A stretch of DNA of 64,000 bases from Alphaproteobacteria bacterium (GTDB lineage Bacteria > Myxococcota_A > UBA796 > UBA2385), in the NCBI GenBank assembly GCA_020632755.1, contig JACKEY010000007.1:292438-356437 (forward strand). The letters are read 5' to 3'. This document shows, piece after piece, positions 32,520 through 40,028 of the stretch (position 1 is the stretch's first letter; each line of letters starts with the position of its first letter). The notes beneath the pieces were generated by a model that was given only the letters and a program-made list of their open reading frames with translations, searched no databases and had not been told where the DNA came from. The position numbers were made by a program, and so were the translations under genes.

Positions 32520-33263
32520 GTGCGCTCCTGGTCCCTGGTCCTGCCCGCCTTCAACGAAGCCGACAACATCGGCGAGAGCATCGCCCGTGGCCGGCGGGTG
32601 CTCGACGAGCTGGGCGGCGGCTGGGAGATCGTGGTGGTCGACGACGGGTCGAGCGACGCCACCTGGGACATCCTGCAGGCCGAAGCGCTCGCCGACGACC
32701 GCATCGTGCCGGTCCGCCACCCCCAGAACCGGGGCTATGGCGCCGCCCTGCGCACGGGCTTTCAGACCGCCACCGGCGAGCGCATCTTCTTCACCGACGC
32801 CGACCTGCAGTTCGACCTGGCCGAGCTGCCCCGACTGGTCGCCCGTGCCGACGCCTACGACATCGTCGCCGGCTACCGATCGCCGCGCCGCGACCCCGTG
32901 CACCGTCGGCTGAACGCCTGGGCATGGGGCCGGCTGGTGGGCCGCCTGTTCGACGTGCCGGTGCGGGATGTGAACTGCGCCTTCAAGCTCATCGATCGCC
33001 GGGTCTTCGACCACGTGCACGTGCACAGCGGCGGCGCCTTCGTGAACACCGAGATCCTGGTCCGGGCCCGCGCCGCGGGCTTCAGCGTGACGGAAGTGCC
33101 GGTCACCCACTTCCCGCGGGTCGCGGGTCAGCAGACCGGTGCTCGCCCCGACGTGGTCGTGCGCGCCTTCCGCGAGCTCGCCCACCTCTACAGCGAGCTC
33201 CGCGGCCTGCCGCACCGCCGGCGCCCCGGCGCCGTGGACGACGCGGCCCTCGCCGCTCGCTGA
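32520..33263 (+). CDS. Family 2 glycosyltransferase, polyprenyl-phosphate sugar transferase type
   Basis: 247 aa. GT-A fold with VLPAFNEADNI at residues 7-17, the VVVDDGSSD motif, and a metal-binding Asp93-x-Asp95 (FTDADLQFD). NCAFKLIDRRVF and a VPVTHFPR segment complete a DPM1/DpgS-like pattern. No C-terminal TM helices, so it is a soluble or peripheral enzyme moving sugar from a nucleotide donor, perhaps to a polyprenyl phosphate. The GTG start has GAGGG about 7 nt upstream. It stands alone, converging with the envelope operon. Confidence 0.88.
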   Translation: MRSWSLVLPAFNEADNIGESIARGRRVLDELGGGWEIVVVDDGSSDATWDILQAEALADDRIVPVRHPQNRGYGAALRTGFQTATGERIFFTDADLQFDLAELPRLVARADAYDIVAGYRSPRRDPVHRRLNAWAWGRLVGRLFDVPVRDVNCAFKLIDRRVFDHVHVHSGGAFVNTEILVRARAAGFSVTEVPVTHFPRVAGQQTGARPDVVVRAFRELAHLYSELRGLPHRRRPGAVDDAALAAR

Positions 33264-33284
33264 GCTCCGGCCGCGCGCCGGAGC
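33264..33284. terminator. Hairpin after the glycosyltransferase gene
   Basis: Perfect 8-bp stem GCTCCGGC (33264-33271) / GCCGGAGC (33277-33284), loop CGCGC, starting right at the plus-strand stop. A 23-nt direct repeat (33281-33303 and 33306-33328, period 25, about two differences) follows and reaches into the end of the minus-strand gene. Confidence 0.55.
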
Positions 33285-33315
33285 GCACGGCGACTGCCCG
33301 CGCCCGAGCGCACGG

Positions 33316-34374
33316 CTACTGCGCGCGCGGGTTGTCCACATCCAGCATGCCGATCATGTCGATCGGCCGCAGCGCCTCGCTGGCGTGCACCAGCCGGATG
33401 CCGAGCTCGTTGGCGCGGCCGGCCCACTCCATCAGGCCGGGCAGGCCCACGTCGTCGATGTCCACCATCAGGGTGGTGTGGCCCTGGGTCTGCGCCAGGT
33501 GGTGCAGGCGGGCTTCGAGGTCTTCGGCCCTCCGGTCGCGGGCCTGCCAGGGCACCAGCAGCCGAGGCTCCAGCGCCTCTGGCACCAGGGTCGGCGGCCG
33601 GGGGGCGACGACCACCTGGGCGCCAGCGATTCCGGCGGCCTGGCCCGCTCCTCGCTCGCCCATGACCAGCCCGGTGGCGTGGGGCACGGCCTCCATCGCG
33701 GCGCGCACGGCGCCCGCATCGGGGACGTCGACATCCGACAGATCGACCAGCACCTCCTGCCAATGCAGCGCGGCGTCGCGGGCGGTCGGCAGGGCGTAGG
33801 GAGTGTAGGGCCGGACGGCGATGGTGAGCGGGATCGGGGCCTCGACCACCGCCTCGGCCTGGGTGGCGCCCAGCCCCCGGATGATCAGCGCGACCAGTGG
33901 CCGCTCCCGGCGGTTCACGGGGCGGGGGAGGGAGGAGGCCGGGGGCAGCGAGGGGATCAGCAGCAGGTCGTGCCGCAGCTCGGCCCCGGCGTAGACGCGC
34001 ACGCGCTGATCGAGGAGGTCCTGGGCGACGACGTGCACCTCGACCCCCTCTCGTCGTGCCGCCTCGCGGAGCGCCTCGGCGACCTCGGCGGCGTCGCGCC
34101 CGGGGGGGAGCTGCCAGGTCGCCCGCTGCACCTCGCCGTCGATGCGCTGATCCAGCCGGGTGCCCGCGCCGCTGGCGGGCAGGGTCTCGGCGACGAAGCG
34201 ATCGACCTCGGTCACGGACGCCGTGCGGGCCACGGGGGCCTCGCCGCCGCCACGGTCGCTGCCCACCACCTTGCGGGCGAGCATCGGGGCCAGCTGGACG
34301 GCGAGCAGCGCCAGCCCCCCGGCGACGAGCATCGGGACGACGAGGCCCCTCAGCTTCCGGCCAGGATCCGCCAC
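33316..34374 (-). CDS. Divergent polysaccharide deacetylase family protein (YibQ-like), apparently degenerate
   Basis: 352 aa. N-terminal membrane anchor (about residues 10-32), a linker of about 120 aa, and a C-terminal domain like the divergent polysaccharide deacetylases (LVALIIRGLG, PIPLTIAVRPYTPYA, VLVDLSD). In this family the first strand normally carries two metal-binding Asp (IIDDLG); here it reads IIRGLG, and the later LHLPME-type motif is VLVDLSD, so metal-dependent catalysis is doubtful. It is the last gene of the murI-ftsEX-envC-ctp operon, its usual neighbours. The GTG start overlaps the end of ctp by 25 nt. Confidence 0.82.
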   Translation of the reverse strand: MADPGRKLRGLVVPMLVAGGLALLAVQLAPMLARKVVGSDRGGGEAPVARTASVTEVDRFVAETLPASGAGTRLDQRIDGEVQRATWQLPPGRDAAEVAEALREAARREGVEVHVVAQDLLDQRVRVYAGAELRHDLLLIPSLPPASSLPRPVNRRERPLVALIIRGLGATQAEAVVEAPIPLTIAVRPYTPYALPTARDAALHWQEVLVDLSDVDVPDAGAVRAAMEAVPHATGLVMGERGAGQAAGIAGAQVVVAPRPPTLVPEALEPRLLVPWQARDRRAEDLEARLHHLAQTQGHTTLMVDIDDVGLPGLMEWAGRANELGIRLVHASEALRPIDMIGMLDVDNPRAQ

Positions 34375-35651
34375 GCGCGCTCCAGCTGGGGGTCCCGGGC
34401 GCGCCGCTCGTCCAGGCTGCCCGTCCAGTCGACGGTCGGTCCCTCGAGCGGGTCCGGTGGGATCAGCAGCGGCTCCAGGCCGCTGCGCAGGGCCGCACGC
34501 TGGGCATCGGACAGCCCCTCGACGCCGTCGAGCACGGCGTCGAAGCTCTGGTCGTCGGGGCGGGGGACGACCACGTCGGGCACGACGCCGACGTCGTGGG
34601 TGATCGTGCGCCCGTCGGGCAGGTGGTAGTTGGCGATGGTCAGCTTCAGGGCCGAGCCGTCCTCGAACTCCCAGACCTGCTGGACCGAGCCCTTGCCATA
34701 GGACCGGGTGCCGACGATGGTGGCGCGGTCCATCACCTGCAGGGCGCCGGCGACGATCTCCGACGCGCTGGCCGAGCGGCCGTCGATCAGAACCACCAGC
34801 TTCAGGTCCCGATCACCAGCATCCGTGGTCGCGGACAGCCGATCCTCGACCTCGCCCCCCCGCATGTGGGTCTCGACCACCAGCTGCTCGCCGACGAACA
34901 GATCGACCACCGCGACCGCCTCGTCCAGCAGGCCGCCGGGGTTCTCCCGCAGGTCCAGCACCAGGCCGGTCAGCGGCTGCCCTCCCTCGGCCTCCAGCGT
35001 CGACAGCGCCTGGGCGAGCTCGGCGCCGGTGCGCTGCCGGAAGTGCTCGATGCGGGCGTAGCCTCGGCCCGGCGAGAACAGCGCAGCGGTGACGGTCGGC
35101 GCGATCACCTGGTCCCGCACCACCGTGAGCTCGGTGGCCCCCCCGTCGCGGGTCAGCCCCAGGACCACCGGCGTGCCGCGATCGCCGCGCAGCAGCTCGC
35201 CGATCTCGGACAGGGACATGCCACCGACGTCCGTGCCGTCCACGGCGCGCACGATGTCGCCGTCCAGCACCCCCGCCAGCGCGGCCGGGCTACCGGGGAT
35301 CACCCGCTGCACCAGCACGCCGTCGGCGTGGCCCACCATCTCCAGCCCGACGCCGAACCAGCGGCCTTCGGTCCGGCCCTGCATCTCCTCGTACTCGCGC
35401 GGCGACAGGAACCGGCTGTGCGGATCCAGGCCGTCGACCATGCCGCGGATCGCGTCGTGCACCAGCTCGTCGCTGGTCACCGGCTCGACGTGGCGGCTCT
35501 CGATGGTCGCCATGGCCCGCGCCAGCGTGTCGAGCGCCGGGTACACCTGCCGGCCCTGGGCCCAGGCCCCGTTCGCGACCGTGACGCCGGCCAGCAGCCC
35601 GCCCGCGAAGGCGGCCCCGACGACGACGAAGCTCTGCAGGATGCGGCGCAC
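34350..35651 (-). CDS. ctpA: Carboxy-terminal processing protease (S41 family)
   Basis: 433 aa. One signal anchor (about residues 8-30), an N-terminal helical region, a PDZ domain at about 90-180 (GVGLEMVGHADGVLVQRV), and the S41 catalytic core with the Ser295-Lys320 dyad (SASASEIVAGAL and RSYGKGSVQQ). It should cleave periplasmic substrates near their C-termini; next to envC and ftsX it is commonly linked to control of cell-wall hydrolases. GTG start with GGAG about 7 nt upstream. It starts 13 nt after the envC stop. Confidence 0.94.
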   Translation of the reverse strand: MRRILQSFVVVGAAFAGGLLAGVTVANGAWAQGRQVYPALDTLARAMATIESRHVEPVTSDELVHDAIRGMVDGLDPHSRFLSPREYEEMQGRTEGRWFGVGLEMVGHADGVLVQRVIPGSPAALAGVLDGDIVRAVDGTDVGGMSLSEIGELLRGDRGTPVVLGLTRDGGATELTVVRDQVIAPTVTAALFSPGRGYARIEHFRQRTGAELAQALSTLEAEGGQPLTGLVLDLRENPGGLLDEAVAVVDLFVGEQLVVETHMRGGEVEDRLSATTDAGDRDLKLVVLIDGRSASASEIVAGALQVMDRATIVGTRSYGKGSVQQVWEFEDGSALKLTIANYHLPDGRTITHDVGVVPDVVVPRPDDQSFDAVLDGVEGLSDAQRAALRSGLEPLLIPPDPLEGPTVDWTGSLDERRARDPQLERAWRILAGS

Positions 35652-35664
35652 GGGCGCTCCCGGA

Positions 35665-36762
35665 TCAGCGGCTGCTCAGCCAGGGTAGCGGGTCCTGGGG
35701 CTCGCCGTTGTAGCGCAGCTCGAAGCCGAGCACGCTGACGTCGCCGTCGGTGTAGCCGGAGCTGCCGACGACTCCGAGCACGTCGCCCTGGCGGACGGTG
35801 TCCCCCACCTGCACCTCGATGGCGCCTGCGTGGTAGTAGACCGTCGTGTACGACCCGTGCTCGACAGCGACCGTCTGCCCATAGCCGGCGACGAAGCTGA
35901 CCAGCTTGACCTGGCCGTTGTAGACCGCCCGGATCGGCGTGCCGAAGTCGGCCTGGATCAGGATGCCCAGGCTGTTGCCCTGCGCCCCGGTCAGGTTGTC
36001 CCGGTAGGGCCCGAACCGCCGCCGCAGCGTGCCGGAGGTCGGCCAGGGCATCAGCCCGTGGGCGTCGCGAAACCCGCGCTCGGGGTTGATCATCGTGGCC
36101 TGCTGCTCGATCGACGCCCGGCTGCCGCCCAGGGAGTCCAGCTGGTTGATCAGCCGGACACCGGCCGAATCGTACTCGCCAAAGGCCTGCCGGGACTGTG
36201 CGTCGCTGCGCCGGATGTCCTGCAGCCGCTGGTACCGCCGGGCCCGTTGCTCGCGCAGCTCGGCTTCGTGCAGCTGGTAGTCGGCCTTGAGCCCCTTGAG
36301 CGACACCGCATCTTTCTCGAGCGCCTCGCGGGCGGCGCTGCGGTCGACGATCGCGGCGCTGTAGTCCCGCATGCGCTCCAGGTCGGCCTGCAGGATCGAG
36401 ACCAGGTAGGCCGAGCGACGGCGCAGCTCGGCGGGGTCCTCGGCCCCGAAGATCATGCGGGCCAGCCCGCGGCGATGCAGTCGGTACAGCGCGCGCACCC
36501 GCTGCTTGACCTGGGGACGGCGCTTCTCGAGGCGCGCTTCGGCGACCGCGGCGTCGTCTTCGTGCCGGCGCAGGCTCTCTTCGAGCTCGGCCATGCGGGC
36601 CTCGATCTCGCGGCGCCGCAGCTGGGTGGCGGCGAGCTCGCGGTCGAGGTCGTTGAGCTGGTCGAGGACGCCGTATTCGTCCGTGCGCACGGCGCGGTAG
36701 TCGTCCTGGCCGAGGGCGCCGGGCGAGCCGAGGAGCAGTGCGAGGGCGAGGACGAGGGGCAT
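35665..36762 (-). CDS. envC: Murein hydrolase activator EnvC family protein
   Basis: 365 aa. Signal peptide (about 1-18, ending ALGQ), a long coiled-coil (about 25-225, LNDLDRELAATQLRRREIEA and repeats), and a C-terminal LytM/M23 domain (about 255-365: FGTPIRAVYNGQVKLVSFVAGYGQ). Active M23 enzymes end with HxH in an HLHFE motif; here that segment is VLGFELRY, so the Zn ligands are lost. That matches EnvC/NlpD-type activators, which stimulate amidases. FtsX, encoded just upstream, is the expected membrane partner. The ATG at 36762 begins the signal peptide; no clear Shine-Dalgarno is visible. Confidence 0.92.
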   Translation of the reverse strand: MPLVLALALLLGSPGALGQDDYRAVRTDEYGVLDQLNDLDRELAATQLRRREIEARMAELEESLRRHEDDAAVAEARLEKRRPQVKQRVRALYRLHRRGLARMIFGAEDPAELRRRSAYLVSILQADLERMRDYSAAIVDRSAAREALEKDAVSLKGLKADYQLHEAELREQRARRYQRLQDIRRSDAQSRQAFGEYDSAGVRLINQLDSLGGSRASIEQQATMINPERGFRDAHGLMPWPTSGTLRRRFGPYRDNLTGAQGNSLGILIQADFGTPIRAVYNGQVKLVSFVAGYGQTVAVEHGSYTTVYYHAGAIEVQVGDTVRQGDVLGVVGSSGYTDGDVSVLGFELRYNGEPQDPLPWLSSR

Positions 36763-36833
36763 GCGGTCGAGGGAGAGGGGAGGGGACGTCGCTTCCGACC
36801 GCGCGCGGCCGGTCGGGTTCTCGAGGAGGAGGC

Positions 36834-37730
36834 TCAGGGGGCCGTCGCCAGGAAGCGACGCACGCTCACGAAGGCGGCGGTGACGCCCAGCAGCAGGCCG
36901 GCGGCGAACAGGGCGATCCGGTAGGGCCAGGGCAGGAAGGCCAGCTCGCCGGCCAGGCCGAGCTGCAGCGCTTCCTGCAGCCGGACGACCAGCAGCCGGT
37001 GCACGCCCCACAGGCCGACCAGCGACAGGATCGCGCCGACCAGCCCCTGGGCAGCGCCTTCGACCAGGAAGGGGGCCGTGATGTAGGTGCCCGTCGCGCC
37101 GACCAGCTTCTGGACCTCGAGCTCGTCGCGGCGGTTGTAGACGATGAGGTGCACGGTGTTCGCCACCAGGAACAGGGCGGCGACGCCGATCAGCGCCCCC
37201 AGCACCGCCCCGAGCAGCTGCAGCAGCGACAGGAAGGCGTTGAACCGCTCGATCCACTCCTGGCCGTAGTCCAGGTCCTCGAAGTCCGGTCCTTCCAGGC
37301 TCTTCGCGAAGGCGCTGATCGCCTCGGGCGTGCTGCTGGCTTCCGGCGCGAGGGAGATCTCCAGGCTGGCCGGCAGCGCGTCGTCGCCGAGCTCCTCCAG
37401 GACCGGGCCGATGTCCTCGACCTCGTCCCGCAGCCACTCGCGGGCGTCGGCGCTGCTGACGTAGCGGACCTGCAGGACCTCGGCCCGGGCGGCCACCTGG
37501 TCGCGCACGGCGAACCGCCGCTCCTCGGGCACGTCGTCGTGGAAGTACGCGCTGATGTGCACGTCCCGGTCCCATGTGTCGACGATGGCGTTGAGGTTGT
37601 ACTGGACCGTCAGGTAGACGCCCATCAGCAACAGGGCCGCGCCGATGACCAGGGCGGCCATGGCGTTGAGGTACAGGTGCTCCCACAAGGAGCGCAGCGC
37701 GCGGCGCAGGATGTGCTGCAGGGAGTGCAC
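36834..37730 (-). CDS. ftsX: Cell division ABC-type permease FtsX
   Basis: 298 aa. Four TM helices in FtsX order: about residues 23-44, then a large periplasmic loop (45-170) rich in acidic residues, and TMs at about 170-195, 223-243 and 268-288. The cytoplasmic YNRRDELEVQKLVGAT segment after the second TM is conserved in FtsX and couples to FtsE. The periplasmic loop should bind EnvC. The GTG start lies 6 nt from the end of ftsE. Confidence 0.94.
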   Translation of the reverse strand: MHSLQHILRRALRSLWEHLYLNAMAALVIGAALLLMGVYLTVQYNLNAIVDTWDRDVHISAYFHDDVPEERRFAVRDQVAARAEVLQVRYVSSADAREWLRDEVEDIGPVLEELGDDALPASLEISLAPEASSTPEAISAFAKSLEGPDFEDLDYGQEWIERFNAFLSLLQLLGAVLGALIGVAALFLVANTVHLIVYNRRDELEVQKLVGATGTYITAPFLVEGAAQGLVGAILSLVGLWGVHRLLVVRLQEALQLGLAGELAFLPWPYRIALFAAGLLLGVTAAFVSVRRFLATAP

Positions 37731-37736
37731 GGGACC

Positions 37737-38390
37737 TCAGGACTGGACGAGCTTGCCGTGCTCGAACCGGAGCCGGCGGTAGGGGAAGCGCTCCATCAGG
37801 CCCGCGTCGTGGGTGGCGACCAGCACGGTCGTGCCCCGCAGGTTGATGGCCTGGAGGATCTCCATGACCTCGATGGCCATGGCACCGTCCAGGTTGCCGG
37901 TGGGCTCGTCCGCCAGCAGGATGGAGGGGTCGTTGACGATGGCGCGGGCGACCGCCACGCGCTGCTGCTCGCCGCCCGACAGCATGCGGGGGTACTCGGC
38001 GCCGCGGCCGCGCAGGCCGACGATGCCGAGCACGGCCTGGACCCGGCGCTCGATGTCGGCGCGGGGGGTGCCGATGACCTCCAGCGCCAGGCCGACGTTC
38101 TCGCCGACGGTGCGCGACTGGATGAGCTTGAAGTCCTGGAAGACGATGCCCATGTTGCGGCGCAGTCCGGGCAGCTTGCGGTCCGACAGCTTGCTGACGT
38201 CGACGCCGCCGACCAGCAGCTTGCCGTCGGTGGGGAGCTCCGCGCCGTAGAGCAGCTTGAGCATGGTGCTCTTGCCGGCGCCCGACGGTCCGGTCACGTA
38301 GCAGAACTCGCCCTTCTCGACCCGCAGGTTGATGTCGCGCAGCGCGGCGATCTCGCCGTACTTCTTCTGCACGTGGTACATGCGGATCAA
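37737..38390 (-). CDS. ftsE: Cell division ATP-binding protein FtsE
   Basis: 217 aa ABC ATPase. Walker A GPSGAGKST at residues 34-42, Q-loop FQDFKLI, signature LSGGEQQR near 138 and Walker B ILLADEPTGNLD. It powers FtsX-mediated activation of EnvC at the septum. The start is TTG 38390: it gives MIRMYHVQ, the normal FtsE N-terminus, overlaps the murI stop in a TTGA, and has GGAGG (38398-38402) 7 nt upstream; the in-frame ATG at 38381 would be too far from that site. Confidence 0.96.
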   Translation of the reverse strand: MIRMYHVQKKYGEIAALRDINLRVEKGEFCYVTGPSGAGKSTMLKLLYGAELPTDGKLLVGGVDVSKLSDRKLPGLRRNMGIVFQDFKLIQSRTVGENVGLALEVIGTPRADIERRVQAVLGIVGLRGRGAEYPRMLSGGEQQRVAVARAIVNDPSILLADEPTGNLDGAMAIEVMEILQAINLRGTTVLVATHDAGLMERFPYRRLRFEHGKLVQS

Positions 38391-39241
38391 GTCGCCACCT
38401 CCGGGGACGCAGCGTGCCACAGCGCGTGGTCGGCCTCGGCCAGGTCGACCACCCGGGCAGGCGAGGGGACGCGCCCCAGGAACCGCTCTCCGACCCGCTC
38501 GAACCGGGCGAGGTTGTCGGTCACCAGGAACTGCTCGGTGGCGCGTGGCCCCCCCCGGCGCAGCAGGCCGTGCTCGGTGAGCATCGCGGCGGTGGCGTGG
38601 GCCGTCGACTCGGCCGAGTCGACCAGGGTCACCCCGGGCAGCACGTCCGCGATGGTGTCGCGCAGCAGCGGGTAGTGGGTGCAGCCCAGGATCACCGTGT
38701 CGACCTGGTCGCGCAGTCCGCCCAGGTACTCCTGGGCCACGAGCCGGGCGACCGGGCCTTCCGTCCAGCCTTCCTCCGCCAGGGCGACGAACAGCGGACA
38801 GGCCACGCTCTGGTGGGTGACCTGCGGGGCCATGGCGTCGAGCAGGGCTGCGTAGCGCCCGCCCTGTACGGTGCCCTCGGTGCCGATGACGGCGACGCGG
38901 CCCTGCGTGACCCGCAGCGCCGTGTCGACGCCCGGGCGGATGACGCCGACGACGGGCACGCCGCGGTCGCGGCCGGTGCGCTCCAGCGCCGGGAGGGCCC
39001 AGGTGGTGGCGGTGTTGCAGGCGACGACCAGCGCCTTGATGCCGTGGCCCAGCAGGTGGCCGGCCACGCCTTCGGCGTAGCGCAGCACCGTCTCGGGGGC
39101 GCGGGTGCCGTAGGGGACGCGCGCGGTGTCGCCCAGGTAGAGCAGGTGTTCTTCGGGAAGCACCCGACGCAGCGCCGCCAGGACGGTCAGGCCGCCCACG
39201 CCGCTGTCGAACACACCGATGGGCAGCTCGCTGGGAAACAC
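38387..39241 (-). CDS. murI: Glutamate racemase
   Basis: 284 aa. Catalytic Cys75 (VACNTATT) and Cys187 (ILGCTHYP), with Asp12 in GVFDSGVGGLTV. It makes D-glutamate for peptidoglycan. I chose GTG 39241, preceded by GGAG and giving the usual short N-terminus before FDSGVGG; an ATG at 39301 would add 20 basic residues and has no ribosome binding site. First gene of the murI-ftsE-ftsX-envC-ctp-deacetylase operon, with a 4-nt overlap to ftsE. Confidence 0.95.
   Translation of the reverse strand: MFPSELPIGVFDSGVGGLTVLAALRRVLPEEHLLYLGDTARVPYGTRAPETVLRYAEGVAGHLLGHGIKALVVACNTATTWALPALERTGRDRGVPVVGVIRPGVDTALRVTQGRVAVIGTEGTVQGGRYAALLDAMAPQVTHQSVACPLFVALAEEGWTEGPVARLVAQEYLGGLRDQVDTVILGCTHYPLLRDTIADVLPGVTLVDSAESTAHATAAMLTEHGLLRRGGPRATEQFLVTDNLARFERVGERFLGRVPSPARVVDLAEADHALWHAASPEVAT
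38398..38402 (-). promoter_or_regulatory. Ribosome binding site deciding the TTG start of ftsE
   Basis: GGAGG within the end of murI, 7 nt before the TTG at 38390. Confidence 0.7.
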
Positions 39242-39356
39242 GCGCGTCGCTCCGGAGCGCCGGGAGGGCGCCGTCGTGCCCGGTAACACGCGCCCGGCCA
39301 TGCGAAGCGGCCGCCCGGGCGTCGTCGCGGTAAGGCCCTCCCAGGAGGTCGATGCC

Positions 39357-40013
39357 GTGGACCCCGTCCGTCAGCCCGCCCCCCCGTCCGCGCCCGAGCC
39401 CGGCGAAGACAGGCCCGTGATCGCGTTCTACGGGGGCAGCTTCAACCCGCCCCACGTGGCTCACGCGATGGTCATCGCCTGGCTGCGCTGGACCCGGCGG
39501 GTCGAGCGGGTGCTGGTCGTGCCGGTCTACCGGCACGCCTTCGAGGGTGTGCACGACAAGCGCCTCGCCCCCTTCGCCGACCGACTGGACTGGTGCCGCG
39601 CGATGGTCGACGACGTGGTCGGCGGGGCCGACGACGGGCGTCCTCCGGTCGACGTGCTCGACGTGGAAGCGCACCTGCCGGTGCCCTCCTACACCATCGA
39701 CACCCTCCGCCACCTCGCCGCCCGCTTCCCCGGCCGCCAGCTGCGTCCGGTGGTCGGCGCCGACGTCCTCCCCCAGCTGCCGCGCTGGCGGGACCAGGCC
39801 GCCCTCCAGGCCGACTTCCCGCCGCTCATCGTCGGGCGGGCCGGCTACCCCCTCCCCGACGACGCCGTGGTCTTCCCCCAGGTCAGCAGCTCCGACATCC
39901 GCGCCCGCCTGCGGCAGGGCCAGGATGCGCGCCACCTGCTCCCCGGCGGGGTCGCCGACCGGCTGGATCCCGACACCGTCGCCCGGTGCTTCGGACCGCA
40001 GGACCCCGGCTGA
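39357..40013 (+). CDS. nadD: Nicotinate-nucleotide adenylyltransferase
   Basis: 218 aa. Nucleotidyltransferase fold with GGSFNPPHVAH at about residues 28-38 (the HxxH ATP-binding element is PPHVAH) and a C-terminal SSSDIRARL matching the ISSTxIR motif. It adenylates nicotinate mononucleotide in NAD synthesis. The GTG at 39357 has AGGAGGT (39343-39349) 7 nt upstream; a longer frame to 39219 lies opposite murI and is rejected. The Pro-rich first 23 residues are unusual. Divergent from murI. Confidence 0.9.
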   Translation: MDPVRQPAPPSAPEPGEDRPVIAFYGGSFNPPHVAHAMVIAWLRWTRRVERVLVVPVYRHAFEGVHDKRLAPFADRLDWCRAMVDDVVGGADDGRPPVDVLDVEAHLPVPSYTIDTLRHLAARFPGRQLRPVVGADVLPQLPRWRDQAALQADFPPLIVGRAGYPLPDDAVVFPQVSSSDIRARLRQGQDARHLLPGGVADRLDPDTVARCFGPQDPG

Positions 40014-40028
40014 GCGCTACTCGGCCGG
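40006..40028. terminator. Hairpin containing both stops of nadD and the Kelch-type gene
   Basis: CCGGCTGAG (40006-40014) / CTCGGCCGG (40020-40028), 9 bp with one G-U pair, loop CGCTA. The nadD TGA lies in the left arm and the minus-strand TAG in the loop. The genes are 3 nt apart. Confidence 0.5.

Noticed and set aside
39219..39356. A longer NadD starting at 39219
   Set aside because: This would overlap murI on the other strand; the GTG at 39357 has a strong Shine-Dalgarno.
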